Shown: piece after piece, positions 37,952 to 46,457 of the stretch | Layout: each line of letters opens with the position of its first letter | Numbering within the stretch: the first letter of the stretch is position 1 | NCBI RefSeq assembly: GCF_001485475.2 | Contig: NZ_DF977003.1 | Coordinates: 515,393 to 579,392, forward strand | Reading direction: 5' to 3' | Length of the DNA stretch: 64,000 nucleotides | Source: Tepidanaerobacter syntrophicus | Lineage (GTDB): Bacteria; Bacillota; Thermosediminibacteria; Thermosediminibacterales; Tepidanaerobacteraceae | Translations under genes and position numbers: made by a program | Notes under the pieces: model-generated | The model's database searches: none | What the model was told of the DNA's origin: nothing | Seen by the model: only the letters and a program-made list of their open reading frames with translations

Positions 37952-38212
37952 CTAACGGGGCTCTACAATAAACTTTATGGCTGTTCTTTCCTCGCCGTCG
38001 ATCTCGATTTCCGCAAAAGCCGGAATTGCTATAAGATCTATTCCGTTCGGCGCTACAAAGCCTCGTGCAATAGCTATGGCCTTCACTGCTTGATTTACTG
38101 CTCCGGCTCCCACCGCTTGAAGTTCGGCCACGCCTTTTTCCCTTACTACAGTTGCTAGTGCTCCTGCCACAGACTTAGGATTTGATTGTGCTGACACTTT
38201 TAGTACTTCCAT
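37952..38212 (-). CDS. spoVS: Stage V sporulation protein S
   Basis: SpoVS is a small Alba-like protein that acts in septation, spore coat assembly and motility decisions in Bacillus; its biochemical role is not settled. The 86-aa product is near-identical in style to the family: MEVLKVSAQSNPKSVAGALA, then GAGAVNQAVKAIAIARGFVA and IPAFAEIEIDGEERTAIKFI. ATG 38212 follows AAGGGGGACATCTGAA. It sits between rnc and smc, which are usually adjacent, and is preceded by a sigma-H consensus promoter. Confidence 0.96.
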   Translation of the reverse strand: MEVLKVSAQSNPKSVAGALATVVREKGVAELQAVGAGAVNQAVKAIAIARGFVAPNGIDLIAIPAFAEIEIDGEERTAIKFIVEPR

Positions 38213-38284
38213 TTCAGATGTCCCCCTTAATTTTCCAATGTGAGATTTATTTGATATTAATTTTAATAAGGCTACTAATTATAT

Positions 38285-38311
38285 ATTCGATGATTATTTC
38301 AGATTTCCTTC
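38285..38311 (-). promoter_or_regulatory. Sigma-H promoter of spoVS
   Basis: Minus strand GAAGGAAAT (38311-38303), 11-bp spacer, ATCGAAT (38291-38285). This matches the Bacillus sigma-H consensus RnAGGAwww - N11/12 - RnnGAAT at every specified position. SpoVS is sigma-H controlled in Bacillus subtilis, so motif and gene agree. Confidence 0.8.
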
Positions 38312-38329
38312 TTTTTTGCAGTATTTCTC

Positions 38330-39049
38330 TTAAATCTCACTAAAATTTATCTTATCAAGGGCTGCCTTTGCGGCCATTTGTTCGGCTTGTTTTTTACTTT
38401 TGCCTCCGCCTTTGCCTAAAATCTTATCTTTCCACACTACTTCTACCTGAAAAAGCTTATCATGATCCGGCCCGGATTCGCTTATTACATTATAGATTAT
38501 CTTTTCATCGCCAAACTTTTGCAAAAGTTCTTGAAGGTCGGTTTTGTAGTCGAAGCCGCACTTGCCATTTACAGCCTTTTTTATGATTTCTTCTAAGTTT
38601 TTAATTATAAAATCATACGCAATTTTATATCCCTTATCGATGTAAATCGCACCAATTAAAGCTTCAAATGTATCTGCTAAAATAGAAGCTTTTTCCCGGC
38701 CGCCCGTATTCTCTTCACCCTTGCTCAAAATCAAGTACTCATTTAGCGCAAGTTGCCTTGCGATATTTGCAAGGCTTGATTCGCAAACTGTGAAAGCTCG
38801 GACTTTTGTCATTTGTCCCTCGGTCAAAAAATCATAGTTTCGATAAAGATACTCGCTTATAGCAAGTTCTAGCACTGCATCGCCAAGGAATTCGAGTCTT
38901 TGATTATTTTCCTGATGGAATTTCTCTTTTTCGTTGGCAAGAGACGGGTGGACAAACGCTTGATTTAGAATACTTATATCACTAAATTTTATACTGATTT
39001 TCTCTTCTAAAATCGTCAATTGCTGAAGCCTTTTTTCATCCATTGACAT
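38330..39049 (-). CDS. rnc: Ribonuclease III
   Basis: Double-strand-specific RNase that processes rRNA precursors and SRP RNA. The 239-aa protein has the signature NQRLEFLGDAVLELAISEYL (catalytic Glu and Asp), DTFEALIGAIYIDKGY (second acidic pair), and a C-terminal double-stranded-RNA-binding domain (about 160-237, with GKGGGKSKKQAEQMAAKAAL). It follows fabF by 6 bp, the usual acpP-fabF-rnc-smc-ftsY order. Confidence 0.96.
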   Translation of the reverse strand: MSMDEKRLQQLTILEEKISIKFSDISILNQAFVHPSLANEKEKFHQENNQRLEFLGDAVLELAISEYLYRNYDFLTEGQMTKVRAFTVCESSLANIARQLALNEYLILSKGEENTGGREKASILADTFEALIGAIYIDKGYKIAYDFIIKNLEEIIKKAVNGKCGFDYKTDLQELLQKFGDEKIIYNVISESGPDHDKLFQVEVVWKDKILGKGGGKSKKQAEQMAAKAALDKINFSEI

Positions 39050-39055
39050 TTAAAA

Positions 39056-40300
39056 TTATACCTCTTTATATTTTTTTACTACAACACTTGCGTTCTGTCC
39101 CCCAAAACCCATGGAGTTAGATAAAGCAACGTTTACCTGTCTTTTTATAGACTTGTTAGGCACATAATTTAGGTCGCACTCAGGGTCGGGGTTTTCATAG
39201 TTAATCGTCGGCGGTATTTCATCATTATAGACAGCTAAGGTGGCAGCAATAAATTCTATGGCACCAGCAGCACCTAATAAATGCCCGGTCATTGATTTTG
39301 TTGAACTTACGGCAAGCTCATACGCATGTTTACCAAAGGTATTTTTTATTGCCATAGTCTCAAATTTATCATTTAAAGGTGTAGAAGTTCCATGGGCATT
39401 TATATAATCCACATCTTCGGGTTTAAGGCCCGCATCTAAAATCGATGCCATCATCGCCCTTGATGCTCCTTCTCCTTCCGGAGCAGGCTGCGTTAAGTGA
39501 TAGGCATCTGCAGTTGAGCCATACCCCACAATTTCACCGTAAATTCTTGCATTTCTGCTAAGGGCGCTTTCAAGGGTTTCAAGTATAACTATTCCTGCGC
39601 CTTCGCCGATTACAAAACCGTCCCTGTCTCTGTCAAAAGGTCGGCTGGCCTTTGTCGGTTCATCGTTTCTTGTTGAAAGTGCCTTCATAGATGAAAAACC
39701 TGCTAAAGAAAGCATTGTTATTGAGGCTTCAGTGCCTCCTGACACAATTATATCCGCATCTCCCCGCTGAAGTACTCGAAAGGCTTCCCCGATAGCATTT
39801 GTTCCTGAAGCACATGCAGTTACGACAGTAAAATTAGGTCCTTTTAAATTAAAAGCCATTGCAGTTTGCCCTGATGCCATATTGATTATCATCATAGGGA
39901 TAAAGAAAGGACTTACGCGCCTAGGTCCTTTTTCCAGAAGAATAGTATGCTGTTCTTCCCAGGTGTTAGCTCCTCCTATGCCTGAACCTAATATAACGCC
40001 AACTCTCGTTGGATCAATCTTTGAAAGGTCAAGTTGCGCATCCTCAAATGCCATTTTGGTTGCTGCAACTGCAAATTGAGTAAATCTATCAAGCCTTTTT
40101 AGCTCTTTTCTATCGATATAATCTTCAGGATTAAAATCTCGAACTTCGCCGGCTATCTTTGACGGCAAGTCTTCAGCATTAAATGCCGTAATCTTATCTA
40201 TGCCTGATTTGCCGCCTATAAGGGAATTCCAAAACTTATTTATTCCTATCCCTACAGGCGAAACTACTCCCATTCCCGTTACCACTATACGTTTGTTCAT
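39056..40300 (-). CDS. fabF: Beta-ketoacyl-ACP synthase II FabF
   Basis: Elongating condensing enzyme of type II fatty-acid synthesis; makes cis-vaccenate-type products. The 414-aa protein starts [20 protein letters not shown] after GGAGGATTGCG. The Cys-His-His triad is in [29 protein letters not shown] and [15 protein letters not shown]. The frame is open upstream, but ATG 40300 has the site and the conserved end. A terminator lies between acpP and this gene, so its level may be set by read-through. Confidence 0.96.
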   Translation of the reverse strand: MNKRIVVTGMGVVSPVGIGINKFWNSLIGGKSGIDKITAFNAEDLPSKIAGEVRDFNPEDYIDRKELKRLDRFTQFAVAATKMAFEDAQLDLSKIDPTRVGVILGSGIGGANTWEEQHTILLEKGPRRVSPFFIPMMIINMASGQTAMAFNLKGPNFTVVTACASGTNAIGEAFRVLQRGDADIIVSGGTEASITMLSLAGFSSMKALSTRNDEPTKASRPFDRDRDGFVIGEGAGIVILETLESALSRNARIYGEIVGYGSTADAYHLTQPAPEGEGASRAMMASILDAGLKPEDVDYINAHGTSTPLNDKFETMAIKNTFGKHAYELAVSSTKSMTGHLLGAAGAIEFIAATLAVYNDEIPPTINYENPDPECDLNYVPNKSIKRQVNVALSNSMGFGGQNASVVVKKYKEV

Positions 40301-40359
40301 CGCAATCCTCCTATGATGGCGCTTATTATTTATTGTATATATAGTGTATATATAGAAAA

Positions 40360-40388
40360 ATAAAGTCCCGTAAATGAAGCTACGGGAC
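40360..40388 (-). terminator. Intercistronic terminator between acpP and fabF
   Basis: Minus-strand stem GTCCCGTA / TACGGGAC (8 bp) with an 8-nt loop, followed by TTTATTTTTC. It starts 10 bp after the acpP stop. Placed to let acpP be transcribed in excess over fabF. Confidence 0.8.
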
Positions 40389-40398
40389 ATTTCAATCT

Positions 40399-40638
40399 TT
40401 ATGCGGAATAATTCTTTATATAATCTATGACATCTTGCACTGTTTTTATCTTTTCCGCATCTTCATCAGGTATTTCTATATCAAATTCCTCTTCAAAAGC
40501 CATTATTAGTTCAACGATATCGAGGGAGTCTGCACCCAGGTCGTCAATGAACGATGCCTCGGGAACAATTTCATCCTCGTCAACCCCTAGTTGATCTGCA
40601 ATAATCTGCTTTATTCTATCGAATACTTCGCCTTCCAT
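40399..40638 (-). CDS. acpP: Acyl carrier protein
   Basis: Carries acyl intermediates on a 4'-phosphopantetheine arm. The 79-aa acidic protein has the attachment serine in [23 protein letters not shown] 40638 gives [20 protein letters not shown], with GGGGGG ten bases upstream. Small size, strong acidity and place between fabG and fabF are all typical. Followed by a strong hairpin. Confidence 0.97.
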   Translation of the reverse strand: MEGEVFDRIKQIIADQLGVDEDEIVPEASFIDDLGADSLDIVELIMAFEEEFDIEIPDEDAEKIKTVQDVIDYIKNYSA

Positions 40639-40690
40639 ATAAGTTTCACCCCCCTTCACAAACACATATATATGCCGATTACTTATTCTA

Positions 40691-41434
40691 TTATAAAGTT
40701 AAACCGCCGTCAACAGCAATAACCTGTCCCGTAATATAACTTGCATCTTCCGATGCTAGAAAAGCTGCTGTCTTGGCTACATCTTCAGGATTGCCAAGCC
40801 TTTTTAGCGGAATATTCTTGCTGATATCGCTATCTTTTTGGAGCAAGGAAAGAGTCATATCTGTTCTTATAAATCCAGGTGCAATTGCATTTACCGTAAT
40901 ATCGCGACTTCCAAGTTCCTTTGCAAGAGATTTAGTAAAGCCTATTATTCCGGCTTTAGCTGCTGCATAATTTGTTTGCCCGGCATTACCGTAAATACCT
41001 ACAATAGATGAAATATTTATTATCCTGCCGCCTTGTTTTTGTTTTAGCATATATCTTACACATGCTTTTGACGTATTAAACACGCCCTTTAGATTTACAT
41101 CTATAACTTTGTCCCATTCTTTTTCGGTCATTCTAAGAAGCAAAGCATCTTTTGTAATTCCTGCATTATTCACCAAGATATCTATTCTGCCGAATTTGTC
41201 ATATATATCTTTTACCATCTTCTCTACTTGCTGAAAATCAGATACATCCGTTTTAAAGGTTTCAACTTTTGCACCCAATTTTCTTATCTCCTCAGCCGTT
41301 TGGACCGCTGCCTTTTCATCAGAAGAATAATTTAATGCTATGTCAGCACCATTTTTTGCAAACTCGATACATATACTTCTGCCAATTCCTTTTGACCCGC
41401 CCGTTACCAAACAGACTTTGCTGCTAAGATTCAT
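40691..41434 (-). CDS. fabG: 3-oxoacyl-ACP reductase FabG
   Basis: NADPH-dependent short-chain dehydrogenase that reduces beta-ketoacyl-ACP. The 247-aa protein has [20 protein letters not shown] (cofactor binding), [20 protein letters not shown], the catalytic Ser-Tyr-Lys in [20 protein letters not shown] (then KAG), and a terminal [10 protein letters not shown]. Four bp after fabD. Confidence 0.96.
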   Translation of the reverse strand: MNLSSKVCLVTGGSKGIGRSICIEFAKNGADIALNYSSDEKAAVQTAEEIRKLGAKVETFKTDVSDFQQVEKMVKDIYDKFGRIDILVNNAGITKDALLLRMTEKEWDKVIDVNLKGVFNTSKACVRYMLKQKQGGRIINISSIVGIYGNAGQTNYAAAKAGIIGFTKSLAKELGSRDITVNAIAPGFIRTDMTLSLLQKDSDISKNIPLKRLGNPEDVAKTAAFLASEDASYITGQVIAVDGGLTL

Positions 41435-41438
41435 TTAT

Positions 41439-42374
41439 TCAGCCTCCAAAATAGTTAATCGTTTTTTGCAGTGATTCACTATCTCCGGCATTTAAAACAG
41501 TAACATCTTTGCTAATTTTTTTAACAAAACCGCTCAATGCTTTACCCGGTCCAACCTCTACAAAAACGTCGGCACCAAAATCCATCATTTTTCTAACGCA
41601 GTCTTCCCAAAAAACAGGAGAATATACTTGCCTTATCAAGAATTCTTTAATTGCGTTACTACTTGGTACAATTTCGGCATTTACATTTGCAACTACCGGA
41701 ATTTTTGGATTTGTTATGTCTACTTTTTCAAGTTCTACAGAAAGCTTTTCGGCCGCAGGCTTCATTAAGCTGCAGTGAAACGGGGCGCTTACAGCAAGCG
41801 GTATAGCCTTTTTTGCGCCCTTCTCTTTTGCAAGCTCTATAGCTGCGCTTACTGCTTTAGCCTCGCCTGCGATTACTATTTGGCCCGGGCAATTGAAATT
41901 TGCTGCTTCAACAACACCTTCTTTAGATGCTATGCTGCAAATTTCTAATACCTCTTCTTTTGTAAGGCCTAGGATAGCAGCCATACCTCCTTCACCAAGA
42001 GGCACAGCTTCTTGCATGAATCTACCGCGTTTCTGCACTAAGGGAACTGCCTGCTCAAATTTTATTGATTCTGCTGCAACGAGTGCAGAATATTCACCTA
42101 TGCTTAAACCCGCAACTATATCCGGAATTATACCATTTGCTTTAAGGATGGAAAAGCATGCCGTGCTGTGTGTTAAAATAGCAGGCTGAGTATTTACAGT
42201 CTCCTGCAATTTTTCCTCGGGACCTTCGAAACATATCTTTGATATTTTTTCGTTTAAAGCTTTATCGGCTTCATCGAAAATATGGCGTGCCTCTTTAAAA
42301 TTATCATAAAGATCTTTTCCCATGCCAACATATTGGGCGCCTTGTCCGGGAAAGATAAATGCCAGTTTGTTCAT
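41439..42374 (-). CDS. fabD: Malonyl-CoA:ACP transacylase FabD
   Basis: Loads malonyl groups on ACP. The 311-aa protein has FIFPGQGAQYVGMGKDLYDN at the N-terminus, the nucleophile in AGLSIGEYSALVAAESI, the conserved Arg in VQKRGRFMQEAVP, His in VSAPFHCSLMKPA, and VEVGPGKALSGFVKKI. Twelve bp after fabK. Confidence 0.96.
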   Translation of the reverse strand: MNKLAFIFPGQGAQYVGMGKDLYDNFKEARHIFDEADKALNEKISKICFEGPEEKLQETVNTQPAILTHSTACFSILKANGIIPDIVAGLSIGEYSALVAAESIKFEQAVPLVQKRGRFMQEAVPLGEGGMAAILGLTKEEVLEICSIASKEGVVEAANFNCPGQIVIAGEAKAVSAAIELAKEKGAKKAIPLAVSAPFHCSLMKPAAEKLSVELEKVDITNPKIPVVANVNAEIVPSSNAIKEFLIRQVYSPVFWEDCVRKMMDFGADVFVEVGPGKALSGFVKKISKDVTVLNAGDSESLQKTINYFGG

Positions 42375-42385
42375 TGCTAACCTCC

Positions 42386-43330
42386 TTATACAACATAGTC
42401 TTGGAGCTTTTTTATCAATTCTTCAGCATTAGTGATTATTTCTTGTATAATTTCGGCTACAGGCTTTATATCAGAAATTAGGCCTGCTATTTGCCCTGCC
42501 ATAACAGAACCGTTTTCTACATCTCCCTCAATTACTGCAAGCCTTAATTTGCCACTTCCCAGCTCCTCTAGTTCTTCCACAGGCGCAAGATTACTTTCCA
42601 TTTCTTCGAATCTATTTGTAAGCTTATTTTTCAACACTCTTACCGGGTGCCCCGTAGTCTTTCCCGTTACTGTAGTGCTCCTATCTTTAGCTTTTACAAT
42701 AGCTTCTTTAAACTTTGGATGTGCAGTACATTCTGTTGAACACACAAAACGTGTACCCATCTGAACACCTTCAGCGCCAAGTGCCAATGCCGCCACAAAA
42801 CCTCTAGCATCAGCTATTCCACCGGCAGCTATAACCGGTATGCTTACCGCATCTACCACTTGAGGTACGCTTACCATAGTTGTTAAATCTCCTATATGTC
42901 CGCCGCACTCCATCCCTTCCACCACCAGTGCGTCAACCCCTGTTTTTTCCAGTCTTCTGGCCAGCGCAACCGATGAAACAACTGGCATAACTTTTATGCC
43001 TGCTTCTTTTAGTCTTGGTATGTATTTCCCCGGATTTCCAGCACCGGTAGTTATTACTTGAACATTTTCTTCGATTACCAGATTCATTATTTCATCTACG
43101 AACGGCGACATAAAGTATACATTTACACCAAAAGGTTTATCAGTCAGAGCCTTTGCTTTTTTTATTTCGCCCTTTACTACTTCGGCCGGAGCGCTTCCTG
43201 CGCCGATTATACCCAGCCCGCCGGCGTTAGACACAGCCGCTGCAAGTTCTGCCGTTGCAACCCAAGCCATGCCGCCCTGAATTATTGGGTACTTGATATT
43301 TAACAGTTCACAAATTCTTGTATTAAACAT
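42386..43330 (-). CDS. fabK: Enoyl-ACP reductase II FabK (FMN-dependent)
   Basis: Carries out the last reduction of the elongation cycle with an FMN cofactor, replacing FabI; it is insensitive to triclosan. The 314-aa TIM-barrel protein begins ICELLNIKYPIIQGGMAWVA and has LGIIGAGSAPAEVVKGEIKK, ALVVEGMECGGHIGDLTTMV and PVIAAGGIADARGFVAALAL, then GAEGVQMGTRFV. Nitronate monooxygenases share the fold, but the place between fabH and fabD fixes the role. Confidence 0.94.
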   Translation of the reverse strand: MFNTRICELLNIKYPIIQGGMAWVATAELAAAVSNAGGLGIIGAGSAPAEVVKGEIKKAKALTDKPFGVNVYFMSPFVDEIMNLVIEENVQVITTGAGNPGKYIPRLKEAGIKVMPVVSSVALARRLEKTGVDALVVEGMECGGHIGDLTTMVSVPQVVDAVSIPVIAAGGIADARGFVAALALGAEGVQMGTRFVCSTECTAHPKFKEAIVKAKDRSTTVTGKTTGHPVRVLKNKLTNRFEEMESNLAPVEELEELGSGKLRLAVIEGDVENGSVMAGQIAGLISDIKPVAEIIQEIITNAEELIKKLQDYVV

Positions 43331-43365
43331 TTTACTGCCTCCTAAGCATCAGACCTTTTTTCAAT

Positions 43366-44346
43366 TTAAAGGCTCCACTCTATTAGATTTGCGCCCCACG
43401 TCAGTCCAGCTCCAAACCCTACCATAACTATTTTGTCGCCTTTTTGGATTCTTCCTGCATTTAGCGCTTCGTCTAGTGCTACAGGAATAGACGCAGATGA
43501 CATATTGCCATATTTATCAAGATTTACTATTACCTGCTCCCGAGGGAATTTTAAGCGTTTTACAGCAGCATCTATTATTCGTATGTTGGCTTGATGAGGA
43601 ATAATATAATTTATGTCTTCTAAGGTTAAGTCAGCTTTTGCAACAACTTTTTTTACGCTGTCTTCCAAAATCTTAACAGCAAATTTAAATACCTCGTTTC
43701 CATTCATCTTTATGTAATGTCTGTGATTTTTAACCGTTTCAAAACTGGCGGGTTCTTTAGTGCCGCCGGCGGGTAGCTCTAATAAATCGGCCCCACCTCC
43801 GTCAGCACCTAAAATGCTTGCAAGGACACCTCCGGATTCAACTTGGCTTAATACCGCAGCTCCTGCTCCATCTCCAAAAAGAACGCAGGTATTGCGGTCT
43901 TCCCAATCAGTAAATTTCGAAAGCACTTCAGCTCCTACAACAAGAGCATTGCGAAACTGTCCTGTAGCTATACATTGGGCAGCAGTAGTTACTCCATAAA
44001 TAAAGCCGCTACAGCCTGCCTGCAAATCAAAAGCCGCAGCATTTTTAGCCCCAATTTTGCTTTGTATAATACATGCTGTTGACGGGAAAAATTTGTCCGG
44101 GCTTGATGAGGCTGAAATAATAAGATCGATATCTTCAAAGCTCAGCCCTGCCCTGTCTATTGCGATTTTTGCAGCTTCAGCTCCCAAGTCCGATGAGCAG
44201 ACATCATCATCAGCTTTTCTTCTGTAAGAAATTCCGGTTCTTTCAACGATCCATTCATTTGATGTATTTACTATTTTTTCTAAATCAAAATTCGATAAAA
44301 TACTATCCGGTAAATAGGAACCTGTTCCTATAATTCCAACTCTCAT
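43366..44346 (-). CDS. fabH: Beta-ketoacyl-ACP synthase III FabH
   Basis: Starts fatty-acid synthesis by condensing acyl-CoA with malonyl-ACP; in Gram-positives it often prefers branched primers. The 326-aa protein has the catalytic Cys in FDLQAGCSGFIYGVTTAAQC, His in YIIPHQANIRIIDAAVKRL and Asn in NLDKYGNMSSASIPVALDEA. Starts VGIIGTGSYLPDSILSN. Four bp after plsX. Confidence 0.96.
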   Translation of the reverse strand: MRVGIIGTGSYLPDSILSNFDLEKIVNTSNEWIVERTGISYRRKADDDVCSSDLGAEAAKIAIDRAGLSFEDIDLIISASSSPDKFFPSTACIIQSKIGAKNAAAFDLQAGCSGFIYGVTTAAQCIATGQFRNALVVGAEVLSKFTDWEDRNTCVLFGDGAGAAVLSQVESGGVLASILGADGGGADLLELPAGGTKEPASFETVKNHRHYIKMNGNEVFKFAVKILEDSVKKVVAKADLTLEDINYIIPHQANIRIIDAAVKRLKFPREQVIVNLDKYGNMSSASIPVALDEALNAGRIQKGDKIVMVGFGAGLTWGANLIEWSL

Positions 44347-44350
44347 TTGA

Positions 44351-45349
44351 CTATTCTCCTTTTTCCGTAACTGACTTTAGTCCTTCCCTGAGCTTTTCGT
44401 TAATACTTGAAATTACCGAATTATAAGCCACATTTATGCCATTTTCAATGGCTTTGCTGTCAGATGAGCCGTGGCATTTTACTAAAACTCCGTCAATGCC
44501 TAAAAACATGGCGCCGCCATATTCTGAATAATCCATACTTGAGCGAATTTTTTCTATTGCAGGCTTTAAAAGGGCGGCTCCGGCTAAATATCTGGGGCTT
44601 TTTTTGATTTCATTTTTTAACTGATGAAAAATATACATCCCGAATCCTTCAACGGTTTTTAGAAAAATGTTTCCTGTAAATCCATCACATACTACTACAT
44701 CAAAATCGCCGTCAAATATATTTCGCGCCTCAATGTTTCCTTTAAAATTTACGCTGCTTATTTGTTTTAGTTCCGAATATGCCGTCTTTACTACAGAATT
44801 GCCTTTTTCTTCCTCAGTTCCGATATTTAAAAGGCCGACAGTAGGATTATACTTATTTAGTATTTCCTTAGAATAAATGCTTCCCATTACTGCAAATTGT
44901 ACAAGATTTTTTGGTTTTACTTCGCTGTTTGCTCCAATATCCAGCATTAAAATCGGACCTTTAGCCGTTGGACAAAGTGTCGCGATTGCAGGTCTGTCAA
45001 TTCCTTCTAATCTTCCAAGAATAAGTAAGCCGCCGGCCATTAATGCGCCGGTACTGCCTGCTGAAACCATTGCTTGGGCCTTTTTGTCTTTTAACATTTT
45101 TAAGCCCTTCACAATAGATGAATCCTTTTTTTTACGAATAGCATTAACCGGTTGCTCATCATATGTAATTACTTCTTGCGCATTCACGATTTCTATATTT
45201 TTGTCGGAATCTTTTAAATACGGTCTAATTTTCTTTTCATCGCCTACTAAAATAATTTCTATTTCAGGGTTATTTGAAGCATTTAAAGCGCCCTTTACTA
45301 CTTCTTCAGGCGCCTTATCGCCCCCCATTGCATCAACTATAATCTTCAA
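44351..45349 (-). CDS. plsX: Phosphate acyltransferase PlsX
   Basis: Makes acyl-phosphate from acyl-ACP for PlsY, the first step of phospholipid synthesis. The 332-aa protein starts KIIVDAMGGDKAPEEVVKGA and has VSAGSTGALMAGGLLILGRL, LNIGTEEEKGN and VVCDGFTGNIFLKTVEGFG, ending near YGGAMFLGIDGVLVKCHGSS. Translation starts at TTG 45349 with AGGG close upstream. Follows fapR by 22 bp, the classical fapR-plsX operon. Confidence 0.95.
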   Translation of the reverse strand: MKIIVDAMGGDKAPEEVVKGALNASNNPEIEIILVGDEKKIRPYLKDSDKNIEIVNAQEVITYDEQPVNAIRKKKDSSIVKGLKMLKDKKAQAMVSAGSTGALMAGGLLILGRLEGIDRPAIATLCPTAKGPILMLDIGANSEVKPKNLVQFAVMGSIYSKEILNKYNPTVGLLNIGTEEEKGNSVVKTAYSELKQISSVNFKGNIEARNIFDGDFDVVVCDGFTGNIFLKTVEGFGMYIFHQLKNEIKKSPRYLAGAALLKPAIEKIRSSMDYSEYGGAMFLGIDGVLVKCHGSSDSKAIENGINVAYNSVISSINEKLREGLKSVTEKGE

Positions 45350-45371
45350 TTGCCCTAGGCGCCCCCTTCTC

Positions 45372-45953
45372 TTATTCTTCTGCTTCTATACTATCTTCTA
45401 ATGATGCTAAGATGAATTTGCCTCTAAAAACCTCTTTTTGCTTTACATATGTTCTTACAAAAACAAACTTTTTGTTTCCGCGAACCCTTGTAACTTCTGC
45501 TTTAGCAACAAGTTTTTGGCCTGCGTATACAGGCAATTTATATTTGATGTTTGCAACCCCGGTAAGTGCCACTTTAGCATCGATAGTTGCTATTGCCAGT
45601 GAATTTGCCTGAGCAAAAATAATATCTCCTCGTATAACCTTTGTTTTTCCAAATGTCATATTGTTATTGGTTTCTAGAATCGAAATACCTCTTTTATCTA
45701 GTTCCAAATCTACTAATTCTCCAACTATTTCGCTTACATCGATAGATTTAACTTTGGCATAACTATCCTGTGCTACAGCTCTAATTCTTTCTCGAAGCTC
45801 GGGCAGCTTCAATTCCATTCGGTCCAAGCGTATTGTTTGAACGCTCACATTAAATCTTTCTGCTAATTCTTCATCATTTAAAAAAGGATCTTCGGCAATT
45901 GTTTCAAGTAAAAGTTTTTGCCTTATTTTCTTCGGCAATCCTCGTTTTGGCAC
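45372..45953 (-). CDS. fapR: Fatty-acid and phospholipid synthesis repressor FapR
   Basis: FapR represses fab and pls genes and is released by malonyl-CoA. The 193-aa protein has an N-terminal helix-turn-helix ([20 protein letters not shown], then [14 protein letters not shown]), a linker helix, and a C-terminal hot-dog fold (about 85-190, with [20 protein letters not shown]). GTG 45953 after GAGGTGATCTA. First gene of the fatty-acid cluster, with its own promoter. Confidence 0.95.
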   Translation of the reverse strand: MPKRGLPKKIRQKLLLETIAEDPFLNDEELAERFNVSVQTIRLDRMELKLPELRERIRAVAQDSYAKVKSIDVSEIVGELVDLELDKRGISILETNNNMTFGKTKVIRGDIIFAQANSLAIATIDAKVALTGVANIKYKLPVYAGQKLVAKAEVTRVRGNKKFVFVRTYVKQKEVFRGKFILASLEDSIEAEE

Positions 45954-45978
45954 TAGATCACCTCAATATTAGCTGTTT

Positions 45979-45995
45979 TTAGGAGTAGATGTTAA
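45979..45995. promoter_or_regulatory. Candidate FapR operator
   Basis: A 17-bp word (minus strand TTAACATCTACTCCTAA) starts just after the -10 box. Compared with the Bacillus operator TTAGTACCTGGTACTAA it matches 10 of 17 positions, including both TTA/TAA ends. The dyad is imperfect, so the call depends mainly on placement. Confidence 0.35.
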
Positions 45996-45996
45996 T

Positions 45997-46025
45997 AGTA
46001 TATCTTATTAAAAAATAAAAATCAA
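45997..46025 (-). promoter_or_regulatory. Sigma-A promoter of fapR and the fab cluster
   Basis: Minus strand TTGATT (46025-46020), 17-bp spacer, TATACT (46002-45997), 44 bp before the fapR start. Confidence 0.75.
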
Positions 46026-46062
46026 TAGACTTGAATATGTGAAATTGAAAACTCAGAAAGAG

Positions 46063-46099
46063 AAGGCTCCGGCTTTACTGATTTTTAAGCCGGAGCCTT
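46063..46099 (-). terminator. Terminator after the phasin-like gene
   Basis: Perfect 13-bp stem AAGGCTCCGGCTT / AAGCCGGAGCCTT with an 11-nt loop; on the minus strand followed by CTCTTTCTG. Ends the secDF transcript before fapR. Confidence 0.75.
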
Positions 46100-46113
46100 T
46101 AATAAAGACAAAA

Positions 46114-46437
46114 TCACTTATTCTTTTTTTGTGATTCCATTTCTTCCTTAATTTGTGCTAATTCTTTTTCCAGTTCAGAAATTCTTTTTATAGCTTCGTC
46201 GAATTCTGTTCTTGTTACAATGTCTAAAGATGCCACAGCACTATCCACTTGCTCCTTGATTTTTTGCTTCAGTTTTTCGTTTTCTTCCTTGGCTTTTTTC
46301 ATCAACGTGCCTAGTACGTCTTTTCCCTCTTCTTGAGTCATCTCACCCTTTTTCACCAGTTCAGAAATTACTTCTTCCGCTTTTTCCCTTGTAATCGTTG
46401 CAAGGCCTATGCTTGCGTAAATCATCTCTTTCAGCAT
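46114..46437 (-). CDS. Phasin-like coiled-coil protein
   Basis: A 107-aa helical protein. It starts MLKEMIYASIGLATITREKA, then EEVISELVKKGEMTQEEGKD and VLGTLMKKAKEENEKLKQKI, and ends in a coiled coil ISELEKELAQIKEEMES. This pattern, a hydrophobic first helix, a Val/Lys-rich 'ELVKKGE(M/L)' turn and a terminal zipper, is that of the phasin/polyhydroxyalkanoate-regulator family seen in many Firmicutes without PHA granules. Function unknown. It is the last gene after secD-secF, 20 bp past secF, then a terminator. Confidence 0.7.
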   Translation of the reverse strand: MLKEMIYASIGLATITREKAEEVISELVKKGEMTQEEGKDVLGTLMKKAKEENEKLKQKIKEQVDSAVASLDIVTRTEFDEAIKRISELEKELAQIKEEMESQKKNK

Positions 46438-46457
46438 TTTCCTTTCACCTCACTTAT

